From positions 1-31,596 of IMG/VR virus record IMGVR_UViG_3300046777_001354: a DNA stretch of 31,596 bases. One strand, 5' to 3'. The stretch's first letter is position 1; the number at the start of each line of letters is the position of its first letter. This document shows positions 12,692-19,852 of the stretch, piece by piece. The stretch comes from a virus. The notes beneath the pieces are model-generated. The model was not told where the DNA came from. It ran no database searches and saw nothing but the letters and a program-made list of their open reading frames with translations. The translations under genes were made by a program, and so were the position numbers.

Positions 12692-15007
12692 ATGTATAAC
12701 CCCACAATTTCAGTTTTCCGAAGCCTATTCAATAGTAAGGAAACACCATTCAAGCTCACAGCTCTAGAAGTATTCAACAGGATAAAGCAGGGCAATCCTG
12801 ATATAATTGCCAAAATTAAACGGGTAAGGTCTGGAGATCCTGAGAGTAAGAATCAACTCATGGCCATTATGTTTAACGGCACCTTTAATGAACGTAAAGA
12901 TGATGGCCTTGTAAACCATTCAGGGCTTTGTATTTTAGATTTTGATAAGTACCCTAATGAGAAGGTACAGCAGGAGGAACGTAAACGGCTCATGGAATGC
13001 CCGTATGTATATATGCTTTTTACCTCCCCATCTGGTAATGGGCTAAAGGTAGTGATAAGGATACCAGAAAGTGATAAATTTGAACACAAAAGAAGGTTCA
13101 AAGCATTTGAAACGTACATACAAAGTGATTATTTTGATACGGCCAATAGTAACGTGAGCCGTGTATGTTTTGAATCGTATGATCCAGAGGCATACCTTAA
13201 TGAATTCTGCGAAGTATTTACAGGCATCTCTGAGGATGTGGGGTATCATGTATCCGAGAAGCTTCCAGTATTGGCCATTACTAATGAGGATAGAATTATT
13301 GACCTCATCATGCGGTTTGATCATGGTATATTTGAGCAGGGCAGAAATAACTGGATATATAAGGTAGCCTGTTGCATGGCTGAGTATGGAGTGGATGAGT
13401 ATGCAGCGAAAGAATACCTGCAACAATACCAGCAGGATGGCTTTACATTGCATGAGATCCTGGTAACCATCGGAAGTGCATACCGAAAAGCCTCGTTTGG
13501 GACCAGGTATTTTGAGGATAATAGCACGGTAAAGAAAGTAAAGATTAAGCTGCAGGATGGCATATCTGAGGATGAAATCCAGAAGCAGTTAGGAGTGAAT
13601 GGTGGTATCATTGAATCAGTTAAGAAGGAGGTGCAGAATGTGGATGATGTTTTTTGGCAGAATGATGGAAAGAAAGTAACTATTTTACCACATGATTACG
13701 CAAAATTTCTGCACAAGCATGGCTTTGCTAAATACTATCCTGAGAGAAGCAATAAGCCTACCTATGTTTACATTCAAGAAAACAAGGTACAGGAGAGCTC
13801 CGTGGAGCTGATAAAGGATTTTGTTCTAAAATACCTGTTATCTAAGGATGAACTTGATGTATATAACCATTGTGCAAAGAGTGCTCAGCTCTTCACCGAG
13901 AGCCATCTCAATATGCTTGAGAGTATTAACATGAAAATACTCCAGGATACCAGGAATGCATCATACATCCCATTCCTTAATGGAGTGGTAAGGGTAACAA
14001 AGGACCAGATAGATCTACTGAGTTATATTGATATTGATGGATATATCTGGCATGAGCAAATCATTAAGAGAAACTTTACCCGATTAGATACTCATGCAAA
14101 TAATTTTCAGGATTTTGTACATAAGGTATCTAATCAGGACCAGGATAGGATTAAAGCAATGGAGTCAACCCTGGGCTATTTAATACATACATTCAAAGAT
14201 AAGACAGATCAAAAGGCCATCATATTTAATGATCAGGAGATTGATGACAATCCCAACGGAGGGAGTGGTAAATCATTGATGTTAACGGCCATTGGTAACA
14301 TCCGTAAAATTATAAAGATTGATGGTAAGGCCTACAACCCTTCTAAGAATGATTTTGTATACCAAAGAGTGAACCTAGATACCCAGGTATTAGCATTCGA
14401 TGATGTGAGAAAGCATTTTGATTTTGAGCAGTTATTCTCATTGATAACGGAGGGCATCCCTGTAAACAGGAAAAATAAGGATGAAATATACATCCCATTC
14501 GAGAGAAGCCCTAAAATAGTGATCACTACAAACTACGTTATTTCAGGAGCTGGCACCTCACATGACAGGAGAAGGCACGAGATTGAGTTTTTTCAGTACT
14601 TTAATTCACAACGCAATCCACAGGATGAGTATGGTAGGCTACTATTCGATGAGTGGACAGCCTCAGAGTGGACAGCATTCGACAATTATATGCTTAACAA
14701 TCTACAGATGTACCTACAGAATGGCCTACTCAAGAGCAAATCAATCAATGCAGATGCTAAGCGATTTATACAGTCAACTTGTAAGGAGTTTTATGATTTC
14801 GTTATGGATGGTAACATCGGTCTAGGCACTAGGCATTATAATAAGAGCTCAATTGAGAGCTTCCAGGAGGATACGAATGGATTTAAGGATTTAGATTCTA
14901 GAAAGTATCTCAAATGGGTAGCTGCATGGGCCACATATAAAGGTTATAAATTCATAAAAAATAGAGATCAACATGGTAGATTTTTTGAAATTAGCATTGC
15001 TGATTAG
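12692..15007 (+). CDS. Primase-helicase: VirE-N/BT4734-type domain plus SF3 helicase, 771 aa
   Basis: The start at 12692 is chosen; a TTG three codons upstream overlaps the promoter. Residues 1-180 are a VirE N-terminal/BT4734-like primase-polymerase domain with ILDFDKY (Asp83, Asp85) and TSPSGNGLK (about 112-119), the metal and nucleotide elements of archaeo-eukaryotic-type primases. The C-terminal half is a superfamily 3 helicase: Walker A NGGSGKS near 522-528, Walker B VLAFDD near 566-571, and motif C KIVITTN near 608-614 (DUF5906-like). It probably primes and unwinds the phage origin, recruited by the nearby origin-binding protein. No DNA polymerase was found, so the host enzyme is presumably used. 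Confidence 0.9.
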   Translation: MYNPTISVFRSLFNSKETPFKLTALEVFNRIKQGNPDIIAKIKRVRSGDPESKNQLMAIMFNGTFNERKDDGLVNHSGLCILDFDKYPNEKVQQEERKRLMECPYVYMLFTSPSGNGLKVVIRIPESDKFEHKRRFKAFETYIQSDYFDTANSNVSRVCFESYDPEAYLNEFCEVFTGISEDVGYHVSEKLPVLAITNEDRIIDLIMRFDHGIFEQGRNNWIYKVACCMAEYGVDEYAAKEYLQQYQQDGFTLHEILVTIGSAYRKASFGTRYFEDNSTVKKVKIKLQDGISEDEIQKQLGVNGGIIESVKKEVQNVDDVFWQNDGKKVTILPHDYAKFLHKHGFAKYYPERSNKPTYVYIQENKVQESSVELIKDFVLKYLLSKDELDVYNHCAKSAQLFTESHLNMLESINMKILQDTRNASYIPFLNGVVRVTKDQIDLLSYIDIDGYIWHEQIIKRNFTRLDTHANNFQDFVHKVSNQDQDRIKAMESTLGYLIHTFKDKTDQKAIIFNDQEIDDNPNGGSGKSLMLTAIGNIRKIIKIDGKAYNPSKNDFVYQRVNLDTQVLAFDDVRKHFDFEQLFSLITEGIPVNRKNKDEIYIPFERSPKIVITTNYVISGAGTSHDRRRHEIEFFQYFNSQRNPQDEYGRLLFDEWTASEWTAFDNYMLNNLQMYLQNGLLKSKSINADAKRFIQSTCKEFYDFVMDGNIGLGTRHYNKSSIESFQEDTNGFKDLDSRKYLKWVAAWATYKGYKFIKNRDQHGRFFEISIAD

Positions 15008-15203
15008 TATATTGGCAGGCTGCAAATCAGCGCAAAAATGTGATGCGTACAGCATCAATGATTATGATTATATTCAGGTATTAGGATATACTGATACAAT
15101 ACCTACCCTAGGAGCACAACAATTGCATTTACCTCCAGGGCAAAAATACAAGGTAAAATGCTGGAAAAATGATGCTGTAACTATTGTAACATTAAAACCA
15201 TGA
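14973..15203 (+). CDS. Small lipoprotein, 76 aa
   Basis: N-terminus MVDFLKLALLISILAGCKSA is a lipoprotein signal with lipobox LAGC (Cys near residue 17), leaving a mature protein of about 60 residues rich in Tyr and Thr. The gene overlaps the end of the primase-helicase by 35 bases and the next nuclease gene by a few bases, so it is part of the replication operon. A surface lipoprotein made early, away from the lysis genes, suggests superinfection exclusion or a similar receptor-blocking role (inference). It is not a spanin pair partner by location. Confidence 0.7.
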   Translation: MVDFLKLALLISILAGCKSAQKCDAYSINDYDYIQVLGYTDTIPTLGAQQLHLPPGQKYKVKCWKNDAVTIVTLKP

Positions 15204-15655
15204 AAAAAGAACACAAAAACAAGCTTCATGAGCTGAAGGTAGAGAGGTATTCAATAACGCATCCTAGCATACCTCCTAATTACATTGCTAAAACTGAGTA
15301 CAAACCTGCAACAGCTAACGGCCTAACCAAAGCAATATGCGACTGGATTAACCTGCATGGATACCAGGCAGAACGTATCAATACAATGGGTACGGCTAGA
15401 GAGAAAAAAACAACGGGAGGCAAAGTGATAGGAGTAACCTGGACCAGAGGAACCAGTACTGCAGGCTCTGCCGATATATCTGCTACCATTAAGGGCAGAA
15501 GTGTTAAGATTGAGGTAAAGATAGGTAAGGATAGGCAATCAGATGCTCAAAAGAGATACCAGGAAATGATAGAAAGAGCAGGAGGTACTTACTATATTGC
15601 GAGGGATTTTGATAGCTTTGTGGAATGGTATAATCAATTTATTGAAGCAATATGA
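15200..15655 (+). CDS. VRR-NUC-like PD-(D/E)xK nuclease, 151 aa
   Basis: The C-terminal half has GSADISATIKGRSVKIEVKI, i.e. the D...E.K core of the PD-(D/E)xK fold, followed by SDAQKRYQEMIERAGGTYY and a D.F..W end, as in VRR-NUC domain proteins. VRR-NUC proteins act as structure-specific nucleases or Holliday junction resolvases. Here it stands between replication and recombination genes, fitting branch resolution of replicated or concatemeric DNA. The N-terminal 45 residues are basic and probably bind DNA. Confidence 0.8.
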   Translation: MKKEHKNKLHELKVERYSITHPSIPPNYIAKTEYKPATANGLTKAICDWINLHGYQAERINTMGTAREKKTTGGKVIGVTWTRGTSTAGSADISATIKGRSVKIEVKIGKDRQSDAQKRYQEMIERAGGTYYIARDFDSFVEWYNQFIEAI

Positions 15656-15729
15656 AAGGATGCATTTATCCAATTTTGGGTATTATATTTTGGTATGTTG
15701 TAATACATTTTATAATAAAATATTGGTAA
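15652..15729 (+). CDS. Tiny membrane peptide, 25 aa
   Basis: ATG at 15652 overlaps the nuclease stop (ATGA); 25 codons to TAA at 15727-15729. The product starts MKGCIYPILGIIFWYVV and is almost entirely a single membrane helix. The coupling and the composition support translation, but the length is at the limit of what can be called. The remaining gap to 15785 holds a promoter. Confidence 0.45.
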   Translation: MKGCIYPILGIIFWYVVIHFIIKYW

Positions 15730-15763
15730 TTTGTGCAAGTGAATTAAATTATTTGTATATTTG
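15730..15763 (+). promoter_or_regulatory. Host-type promoter of the ERF recombination operon
   Basis: TTTG (15730-15733), 22 bases, TATATTTG (15756-15763), with the ATG at 15786. The spacing and octamer are identical to the primase promoter, which makes chance unlikely. The region is AT-rich and leads directly into the ERF gene. Confidence 0.7.
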
Positions 15764-15785
15764 TTAAAATTTTAACCCTCATAAT

Positions 15786-16322
15786 ATGACAACAAGAGCA
15801 AAAAAAGAGGAGGTAGTACCTCAGGCCCAGAGCCTCAACATCTACCAGAAGCTACATCTAGCTAAGCAATCAATGGGTAAGGTCATTAAGAATGCTACTA
15901 ACCCACATTTGAAGCGTAACTATGCCGACATCAACAGCATCATTGATACGGTAGAGCCTATTTTGTTAGATCATGGCCTGTTATTGATACAGCCAATCAT
16001 TGATGATAAGGTATGCACCTGTATTGTGGATGTTGAGACAGGTGATAAGGTAGATTGTTACCTTACTTTACCTCCCATCACAGATGCACAGAAGCTAGGC
16101 GGTGCCGTTACTTACTTCCGTAGATATACCCTTGTATCTTTGCTATCCTTACAAGCCATTGATGATGATGGCCATGAGGCTTCAAGAGCTCCTAAGGCAA
16201 AGCCATCCCTGGATGCGGAAAAGTTCAACAAGGCACTGAAGGCAATTGCAGACGGCAGATATTCAGTAGATGAGCTGAAGGCTACTTATAACCTAACTAA
16301 AGAGCAGGAGGGGCAGCTATGA
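15786..16322 (+). CDS. ERF-family single-strand annealing protein, 178 aa
   Basis: Contains the ERF core: LAKQSMGKVIKNATNP, then YADINSIIDTVEPILLDHGL, then DAQKLGGAVTYFRRYTLVSLL followed by AIDDDGHEA. These match the QxxGsaxTYarRYaL...DDDG pattern of the family. It anneals complementary single strands during recombination-dependent replication. It is followed by a YqaJ-like exonuclease (ATGA coupling) and, further on, an SSB-like protein, together forming a recombination module. About 25 residues at the N-terminus are basic and variable. Confidence 0.88.
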   Translation: MTTRAKKEEVVPQAQSLNIYQKLHLAKQSMGKVIKNATNPHLKRNYADINSIIDTVEPILLDHGLLLIQPIIDDKVCTCIVDVETGDKVDCYLTLPPITDAQKLGGAVTYFRRYTLVSLLSLQAIDDDGHEASRAPKAKPSLDAEKFNKALKAIADGRYSVDELKATYNLTKEQEGQL

Positions 16323-16942
16323 AGTTCAGAGCATCACAACTAGGTAAGTTAATGACATCCTCCAGAAGTAAGGGGGATGTCTTATCACAAACAGCTAAGA
16401 GCTATATCATTCAGAAAGCTAAAGAAGATTTCTATGGATATAAGAATGAGCTGACAAATAAGTATGTATTGAAGGGAATAGAACAGGAGCAGGATTCTAT
16501 TGATCTATTGAATCTGGTAAGAGTAGAGAATTGGGTGAAGAATGATAAGAGAGTAGAGAATGAATGGATATCCGGATGCTGTGATATCATTACTGAATTC
16601 TCTATTATTGATATCAAGAGCTCATGGTCATTAGATACCTTTCCTGCTACTAGCTATGAGCTGAAGGATCTAAATGATTATGAATGGCAAGGTAGAGCCT
16701 ATATGTGGTTATATGATATGCCTACATTTGAGCTATGCTATGTCATGGTATCAACACATCCTGAGCTATTGAGCCAATATGATCCTTATGATATACATGA
16801 AGTAGATCACATTGATCCTGCTAAGAGAATTACATCCATCACCTTTGAGAGAGATAAGGAGATGGAGATACAGATGGCTGAGAGATTGATTGAGGCCACA
16901 GCATTTTATAAAGAAGTAATAACCCAATTAAGTAATAAATGA
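16319..16942 (+). CDS. YqaJ-like recombination exonuclease, 207 aa
   Basis: PD-(D/E)xK exonuclease of the YqaJ type. Seen in order: FRASQLGKLM at the N-terminus, KGIEQEQDSIDL (Glu), SGCCDIITEFSIIDIKSSWSL (the D...D.K core near residues 87-101), and EWQGRAYMWLY. These enzymes resect double-stranded ends to make the single strands used by annealing proteins. Coupled to the ERF gene by ATGA. Codon use leans to AGA and TAT more than the neighbouring structural genes, possibly a sign of different origin, though this is only an impression. Confidence 0.85.
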   Translation: MKFRASQLGKLMTSSRSKGDVLSQTAKSYIIQKAKEDFYGYKNELTNKYVLKGIEQEQDSIDLLNLVRVENWVKNDKRVENEWISGCCDIITEFSIIDIKSSWSLDTFPATSYELKDLNDYEWQGRAYMWLYDMPTFELCYVMVSTHPELLSQYDPYDIHEVDHIDPAKRITSITFERDKEMEIQMAERLIEATAFYKEVITQLSNK

Positions 16943-16943
16943 T

Positions 16944-17249
16944 ATGAAAAATGTAGATTTTATAATGGAAAAATTGAATTCTAAAAAATTCAAAAAAAAT
17001 AGATCTTATTCATCTAGAGAGATATCTAGTATTATTGGTACTACTAGTACTACAATTGTGCAAACAGGAGCATTAAAGGATGCGTTATCTATTCATCCTG
17101 AATGGCACAATGAATATGGTAGAGTATGGAAGTATGTAGGGCCTAAAAAAATTGATCTATTCAATGAGCCTAAAAACAAAACACAGGTACAAACCAAACC
17201 TAAAAGGAGAGAGATATCTCTATTCTGGGGATTAATATCTATCAAATGA
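16944..17249 (+). CDS. HTH-like hypothetical protein, 101 aa
   Basis: Basic protein (KKFKKNRSYSSREISSIIGT, then TIVQTGALKDALSIHP) with a probable winged-helix fold followed by a linker. The conserved-looking C-terminal tail REISLFWGLISIK resembles endings of other small phage proteins I recall from Bacteroidota, but I cannot name the family. Likely DNA- or polymerase-binding given its place between the exonuclease and other early genes. Confidence 0.65.
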   Translation: MKNVDFIMEKLNSKKFKKNRSYSSREISSIIGTTSTTIVQTGALKDALSIHPEWHNEYGRVWKYVGPKKIDLFNEPKNKTQVQTKPKRREISLFWGLISIK

Positions 17250-17509
17250 CACGAGAAGAATTTTATCATGAGGCCTGCTTGAGAGCAATGGAGGGCCTAC
17301 TGGCTGCATCTGGTCATTACCGGGATGAATTAATAAAAAATCCTTGTGAGTATGTTGCTAATTCTGCAAGACAATATGCTACAGAATTAACTGAACAGGT
17401 ATTTTATCCTGGTGAAGATTATCCGAGATACAAAGCACCATATGATGGTGGGCCTGATGTGAGCCCAGAAAACTATTTTGCTGATCCTGATAATTTTGAT
17501 TTACCATGA
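17246..17509 (+). CDS. Hypothetical protein, 87 aa
   Basis: Helical N-terminal two thirds (EEFYHEACLRAMEGLLAASG...) and an acidic Asp/Pro-rich C-terminus (YDGGPDVSPENYFADP). ATGA-type coupling at both ends. No recognisable motif and no membrane helix. Confidence 0.7.
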   Translation: MTREEFYHEACLRAMEGLLAASGHYRDELIKNPCEYVANSARQYATELTEQVFYPGEDYPRYKAPYDGGPDVSPENYFADPDNFDLP

Positions 17510-17721
17510 ATATAACACATGACAACGGTACCATACAGCAGGAGGATACTATCCTCCTAGCTGTCATGGCTAAGTACTATGAGAGGAGTAAAAGAGGCCA
17601 GGCAAAGTACGGTACCAATCTGGATAGAACCGATATAGATCTATTAGGATGGCTTGACCATCTCCAGGAGGAGCTTATGGATGCAACGTTATATATTCAA
17701 AAGTTAAAAAAAGAGCTATGA
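17506..17721 (+). CDS. Small MazG/DUF5664-like helical protein, 71 aa
   Basis: Reads AKYYERSKRGQAKYG then a D..D..GWLDHLQEELMDATLYIQKL helix. The EELMDA pattern resembles the metal-binding helix of all-alpha NTP pyrophosphatases (MazG/DUF5664-like), but only part of that fold is present. The first third of the gene contains a very stable 17-bp hairpin (17531-17569). Function uncertain; nucleotide pool control is a guess from the pattern. Confidence 0.6.
   Translation: MNITHDNGTIQQEDTILLAVMAKYYERSKRGQAKYGTNLDRTDIDLLGWLDHLQEELMDATLYIQKLKKEL
17531..17569 (+). other. Long internal hairpin (17 bp) within coding sequence
   Basis: 5' arm 17531-17547 and 3' arm 17551-17569 pair over 17 base pairs (8 + 5 + 4), interrupted only by single-base bulges at A17559 and C17565, with the 3-base loop ACT. 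The inner 8 bp is AGGAGGAT/ATCCTCCT. It lies about 25 bases inside the 71-aa gene. No T tract follows. Confidence 0.7.
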
Positions 17722-17936
17722 AACAGACAGCAGTAGAATGGTTGATTGAACAATGGCCAATATTAGAATCACAGATACCGGAAAGAATTTTAGAACAAGC
17801 CAAAGAGATGGAGAAAGAGCAGATAATTGAAGCTTATTTAAAAAATCATTTGCAAGGATGTTGGATGAAAAATACACCTGAAGAATATGCAGAACAATAC
17901 TATAACGAAACCTATGAAAGCAAAACTAACATTTAA
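17718..17936 (+). CDS. Hypothetical acidic helical protein, 72 aa
   Basis: Predicted helical protein MKQTAVEWLIEQWPILESQI..., ending in PEEYAEQYYNETYESKTNI. The N-terminal TAVEWL pattern is common among small proteins in Bacteroidota phage early regions (recollection). ATGA-coupled to the preceding gene. Function unknown. Confidence 0.75.
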   Translation: MKQTAVEWLIEQWPILESQIPERILEQAKEMEKEQIIEAYLKNHLQGCWMKNTPEEYAEQYYNETYESKTNI

Positions 17937-18138
17937 CCTGCCAGAGGATCAGCACGAATGGGATAATGCAGTCAATGCCAATGCCATGCGCTTAGCGCTG
18001 TGGGATATATCTCAGGAGCTCAGAAGTATGTGGAAGTATCAATCGTATAAAACTGAGGAGGAGTATGCCATAGTTGAGACCATTCGAGATAAGTTTCATG
18101 AGATACTGCAAGAGCACAATATAAACCTGGACAAATGA
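17914..18138 (+). CDS. Hypothetical protein, 74 aa
   Basis: The start at 17914 is preferred over an ATG at 17887 because MKAKLTFNLPEDQHEWDNAV is a typical beginning of this small protein type; the shorter form overlaps the upstream gene by 23 bases. Amphipathic helices (RLALWDISQELRSMWKY, TIRDKFHEILQEHN). No known motif; conserved in style with phages of this group. Confidence 0.7.
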   Translation: MKAKLTFNLPEDQHEWDNAVNANAMRLALWDISQELRSMWKYQSYKTEEEYAIVETIRDKFHEILQEHNINLDK

Positions 18139-18230
18139 TACTAGGAATAATAATACTACTAGCACCTGGAGTAATTTGGGGCTGGTTATGGACAATAAGT
18201 TTAATAATTAATATCATAAAAGATGAGTGA
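18135..18230 (+). CDS. Small membrane peptide, 31 aa
   Basis: ATG at 18135 overlaps the previous stop (ATGA); 31 codons, stop at 18228-18230, eight bases into the next gene. The product is highly hydrophobic (LGIIILLAPGVIWGWLW, then ISLIINII), with one or two membrane segments. Coupling on both sides supports expression; no function known. Confidence 0.55.
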   Translation: MILGIIILLAPGVIWGWLWTISLIINIIKDE

Positions 18231-18573
18231 ATTTAAAGGAGAGGTGGTATTCATTACCCCAACAACGTCAGTTTCTGACAAATTTAAGAAGAGAGAAGTA
18301 ACATTGAAGAGTGATGGGGACTATCCTCAGTACGTTACGTTTCAATTAACCCAGGACAAATGCGATCTAGCGAATAACCTAAATCCTGGGGATGTGGTTA
18401 ATGTGAAGTATAACCTTCGAGGGCGCAAATGGGAGGCACAGGATGGTACAATTAAGTACTTCAATACGATTGAGGCCTGGACAATGAGCCTGAGTTCATT
18501 CCAGGATAAGGGGGCAGTAGAGTATCTAACTAAAAAAATGGACCTTGAGAGCAATGACGATCTACCTTTCTAA
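18223..18573 (+). CDS. SSB-like OB-fold protein (DUF3127-type), 116 aa
   Basis: Pattern GEVVFITPTTSVSDKFKKRE, then YPQYVTFQLTQDKCDLA, GDVVNVKYNLRGRKWE, and a WTM strand: the five-strand OB layout of DUF3127 proteins, which replace SSB in Bacteroidota phages. It ends DLPF after an acidic stretch (LESNDDLPF), the usual SSB tail for protein contacts. Works with the ERF and YqaJ-like proteins in replication and recombination by coating single strands. Confidence 0.82.
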   Translation: MSEFKGEVVFITPTTSVSDKFKKREVTLKSDGDYPQYVTFQLTQDKCDLANNLNPGDVVNVKYNLRGRKWEAQDGTIKYFNTIEAWTMSLSSFQDKGAVEYLTKKMDLESNDDLPF

Positions 18574-18763
18574 TCAGCAAACCCTATCTGACTGGATACG
18601 GAAAGAAATTAACAGCCGTTTGTGCAAAAGATACAAATTAACCCATTTAGCGGAGGATATGGGGGTAAATTACGCTAAGCTGTACAGGTTCATGCGTGGG
18701 AAAAATACTACCTCAGAGATCTATGATAGGTTTTTTGTATTATATTTGAAGCAATGGAACTAA
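18554..18763 (+). CDS. Cro/C1-type HTH protein, 69 aa
   Basis: The ATG at 18554 lies inside the end of the SSB-like gene; the frame is open from a TTG at 18545. HTH segment KRYKLTHLAEDMGVNYAKLYRFMRG has the spacing of a Cro/C1-type helix-turn-helix (helix 2, turn GV, recognition helix). It could regulate early or late transcription. Overlap with the SSB-like gene is 20 bases. Confidence 0.7.
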   Translation: MTIYLSNQQTLSDWIRKEINSRLCKRYKLTHLAEDMGVNYAKLYRFMRGKNTTSEIYDRFFVLYLKQWN

Positions 18764-19002
18764 TCGCCTACATCTCTATAGCCTGGTGGCTCGTGTATTT
18801 CGAGCCATTGCAGGCAACTTTGACTAGTGTATATATGTCTCTTCATAGCAAGCCATGGGTCATGTACTTATTCAATGCATTGAGCTGTATTAAGTGCATG
18901 GCCTTTTGGGTAACGTTGCTTTGTAGCTTTGATTTTATCCTGGCCTGTGAGGCAGCACTAGGTGCCTATATACTTGAGTTATGTTTGAACAAGCTGAGCT
19001 AG
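18754..19002 (+). CDS. Membrane protein with CxxC motif, 82 aa
   Basis: Hydrophobic segments near residues 3-20 and 38-75, with the motif CIKCMAFWVTLLC between them. Small phage membrane proteins with this CxxC-x2-FW pattern are common in Bacteroidota phages. Overlaps neighbours by 10-22 bases. Function unknown; could be a membrane-anchored helper of host takeover. Confidence 0.7.
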   Translation: MELIAYISIAWWLVYFEPLQATLTSVYMSLHSKPWVMYLFNALSCIKCMAFWVTLLCSFDFILACEAALGAYILELCLNKLS

Positions 19003-19199
19003 ATCTCATTGAGAAAATTGACCAATTGCCTGAGGCCCTCAGGTATTCAAAACAGTCATGTGTTCAGTTATATAAGATTAGGACAAAATACGATGGTCCA
19101 CAGCCTAGGGAGTGTTTTTGCGCTTCCGTAAGGCGGAAGGTATGGTATAAAGATTTTCAAATCTGGTATGAAAAAGCTCTTAGATCAATACATATCTGA
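18981..19199 (+). CDS. Hypothetical protein with CFC motif, 72 aa
   Basis: Begins MFEQAELDLIEKIDQLPEAL. A central RECFCASVRRKVWYKDFQIW segment recalls a family of small proteins next to sigma-like genes in Flavobacteriia phages. Overlaps the sigma-like gene by 32 bases. A 6-bp hairpin at 19123-19139 lies within it. Function unknown. Confidence 0.7.
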   Translation: MFEQAELDLIEKIDQLPEALRYSKQSCVQLYKIRTKYDGPQPRECFCASVRRKVWYKDFQIWYEKALRSIHI

Positions 19200-19710
19200 G
19201 AACTACCAGGAGGTGAGAGCTTATACCCTGTACTTTTTACAGCGTACTAAGTCCACAATGGAGGCTGATACCGTAATAAACAATAGTTACCTTCATGTGT
19301 TAGGTATCCAGGAGAGCCAGAAGGATATTGATATAGTCAAGAGCTACCTTTTAAATACCATTAAATACCAAATACTCTGGACCACATCTAAAAGCCATCG
19401 AGATGATGCCATCACGGCAATTGATGGGCCACATAATGAGGTGGAGGATGAGCAGGATCTGAAGGATAAAGTGCGGGAGGATATTCAGTACAGCCATCAG
19501 AAGGCAATCATTGAAATATACAGGGCACAGATAGAGGATAACGTGCATCGAATTGTATTTGAGGCATATATTGATAAAGGATACACCACAGCCAGGGCAA
19601 TGGCTAAGTATTTCGGGATTACCGTTACCTCAGCGCACTATCTTATTAAAGAAATTAAACAAAATTTAAACTCATTACAATATAGGTATGAGACCATCGC
19701 AACTATTTAG
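19168..19710 (+). CDS. Sigma-70-like transcription factor, 180 aa
   Basis: N-terminal region LDQYISENYQEVRAYTLYFLQ...VINNSYLHVL...VKSYLLNTIKYQILW resembles sigma region 2. The C-terminal helices (TARAMAKYFGITVTSAHYLIKEIKQNL) resemble the region 4 HTH, separated by an acidic linker. The size (180 aa) and layout are those of ECF-like sigma factors. It may direct RNA polymerase to the late motif TAATATAGG found before structural genes (inference). Its last codons contain the same motif, just before the next gene's ATG. Confidence 0.75.
   Translation: MKKLLDQYISENYQEVRAYTLYFLQRTKSTMEADTVINNSYLHVLGIQESQKDIDIVKSYLLNTIKYQILWTTSKSHRDDAITAIDGPHNEVEDEQDLKDKVREDIQYSHQKAIIEIYRAQIEDNVHRIVFEAYIDKGYTTARAMAKYFGITVTSAHYLIKEIKQNLNSLQYRYETIATI
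19678..19690 (+). promoter_or_regulatory. CAATATAGGTATG motif inside sigma-like gene
   Basis: One mismatch to the late motif, positioned directly at the ATG of the 54-aa membrane protein and within the last codons of the sigma-like gene. If functional it would let the sigma-like factor drive the packaging genes downstream. Confidence 0.4.
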
Positions 19711-19852
19711 CATCCTGGCAATGTTCACGGCATTCTCGGTAGGGCTATCTCTAATCTGGGAAAGCTATACATGGGCTAGTAAAGGGGCTGGAGTATGGAT
19801 CTTATTATATTACATTTGGCTAATAACATCAGAATATGAAGATAAAGAATGA
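19688..19852 (+). CDS. Small membrane protein, 54 aa
   Basis: ATG at 19688, 54 codons, stop at 19850-19852, overlapping the next gene by 17 bases. Two hydrophobic segments (SILAMFTAFSVGLSLIW and GVWILLYYIWLIT). Starts at a copy of the late motif inside the end of the sigma-like gene. Good candidate real gene; function unknown. Confidence 0.65.
   Translation: MRPSQLFSILAMFTAFSVGLSLIWESYTWASKGAGVWILLYYIWLITSEYEDKE

Noticed and set aside
13043-13611. Antisense open frames inside the primase-helicase gene
   Set aside because: The plus frame carries unmistakable primase and helicase motifs; the antisense frames are shadows caused by base composition.
17525-17617. Repeated ACGGTACCA nine-mers in the 71-aa gene
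   Set aside because: Only two copies, one at the edge of the hairpin; too little to call a regulatory repeat.
19123-19139. CTTCCG/CGGAAG hairpin before the sigma-like gene
   Set aside because: Only 6 bp, no T tract, inside coding sequence; could be chance.
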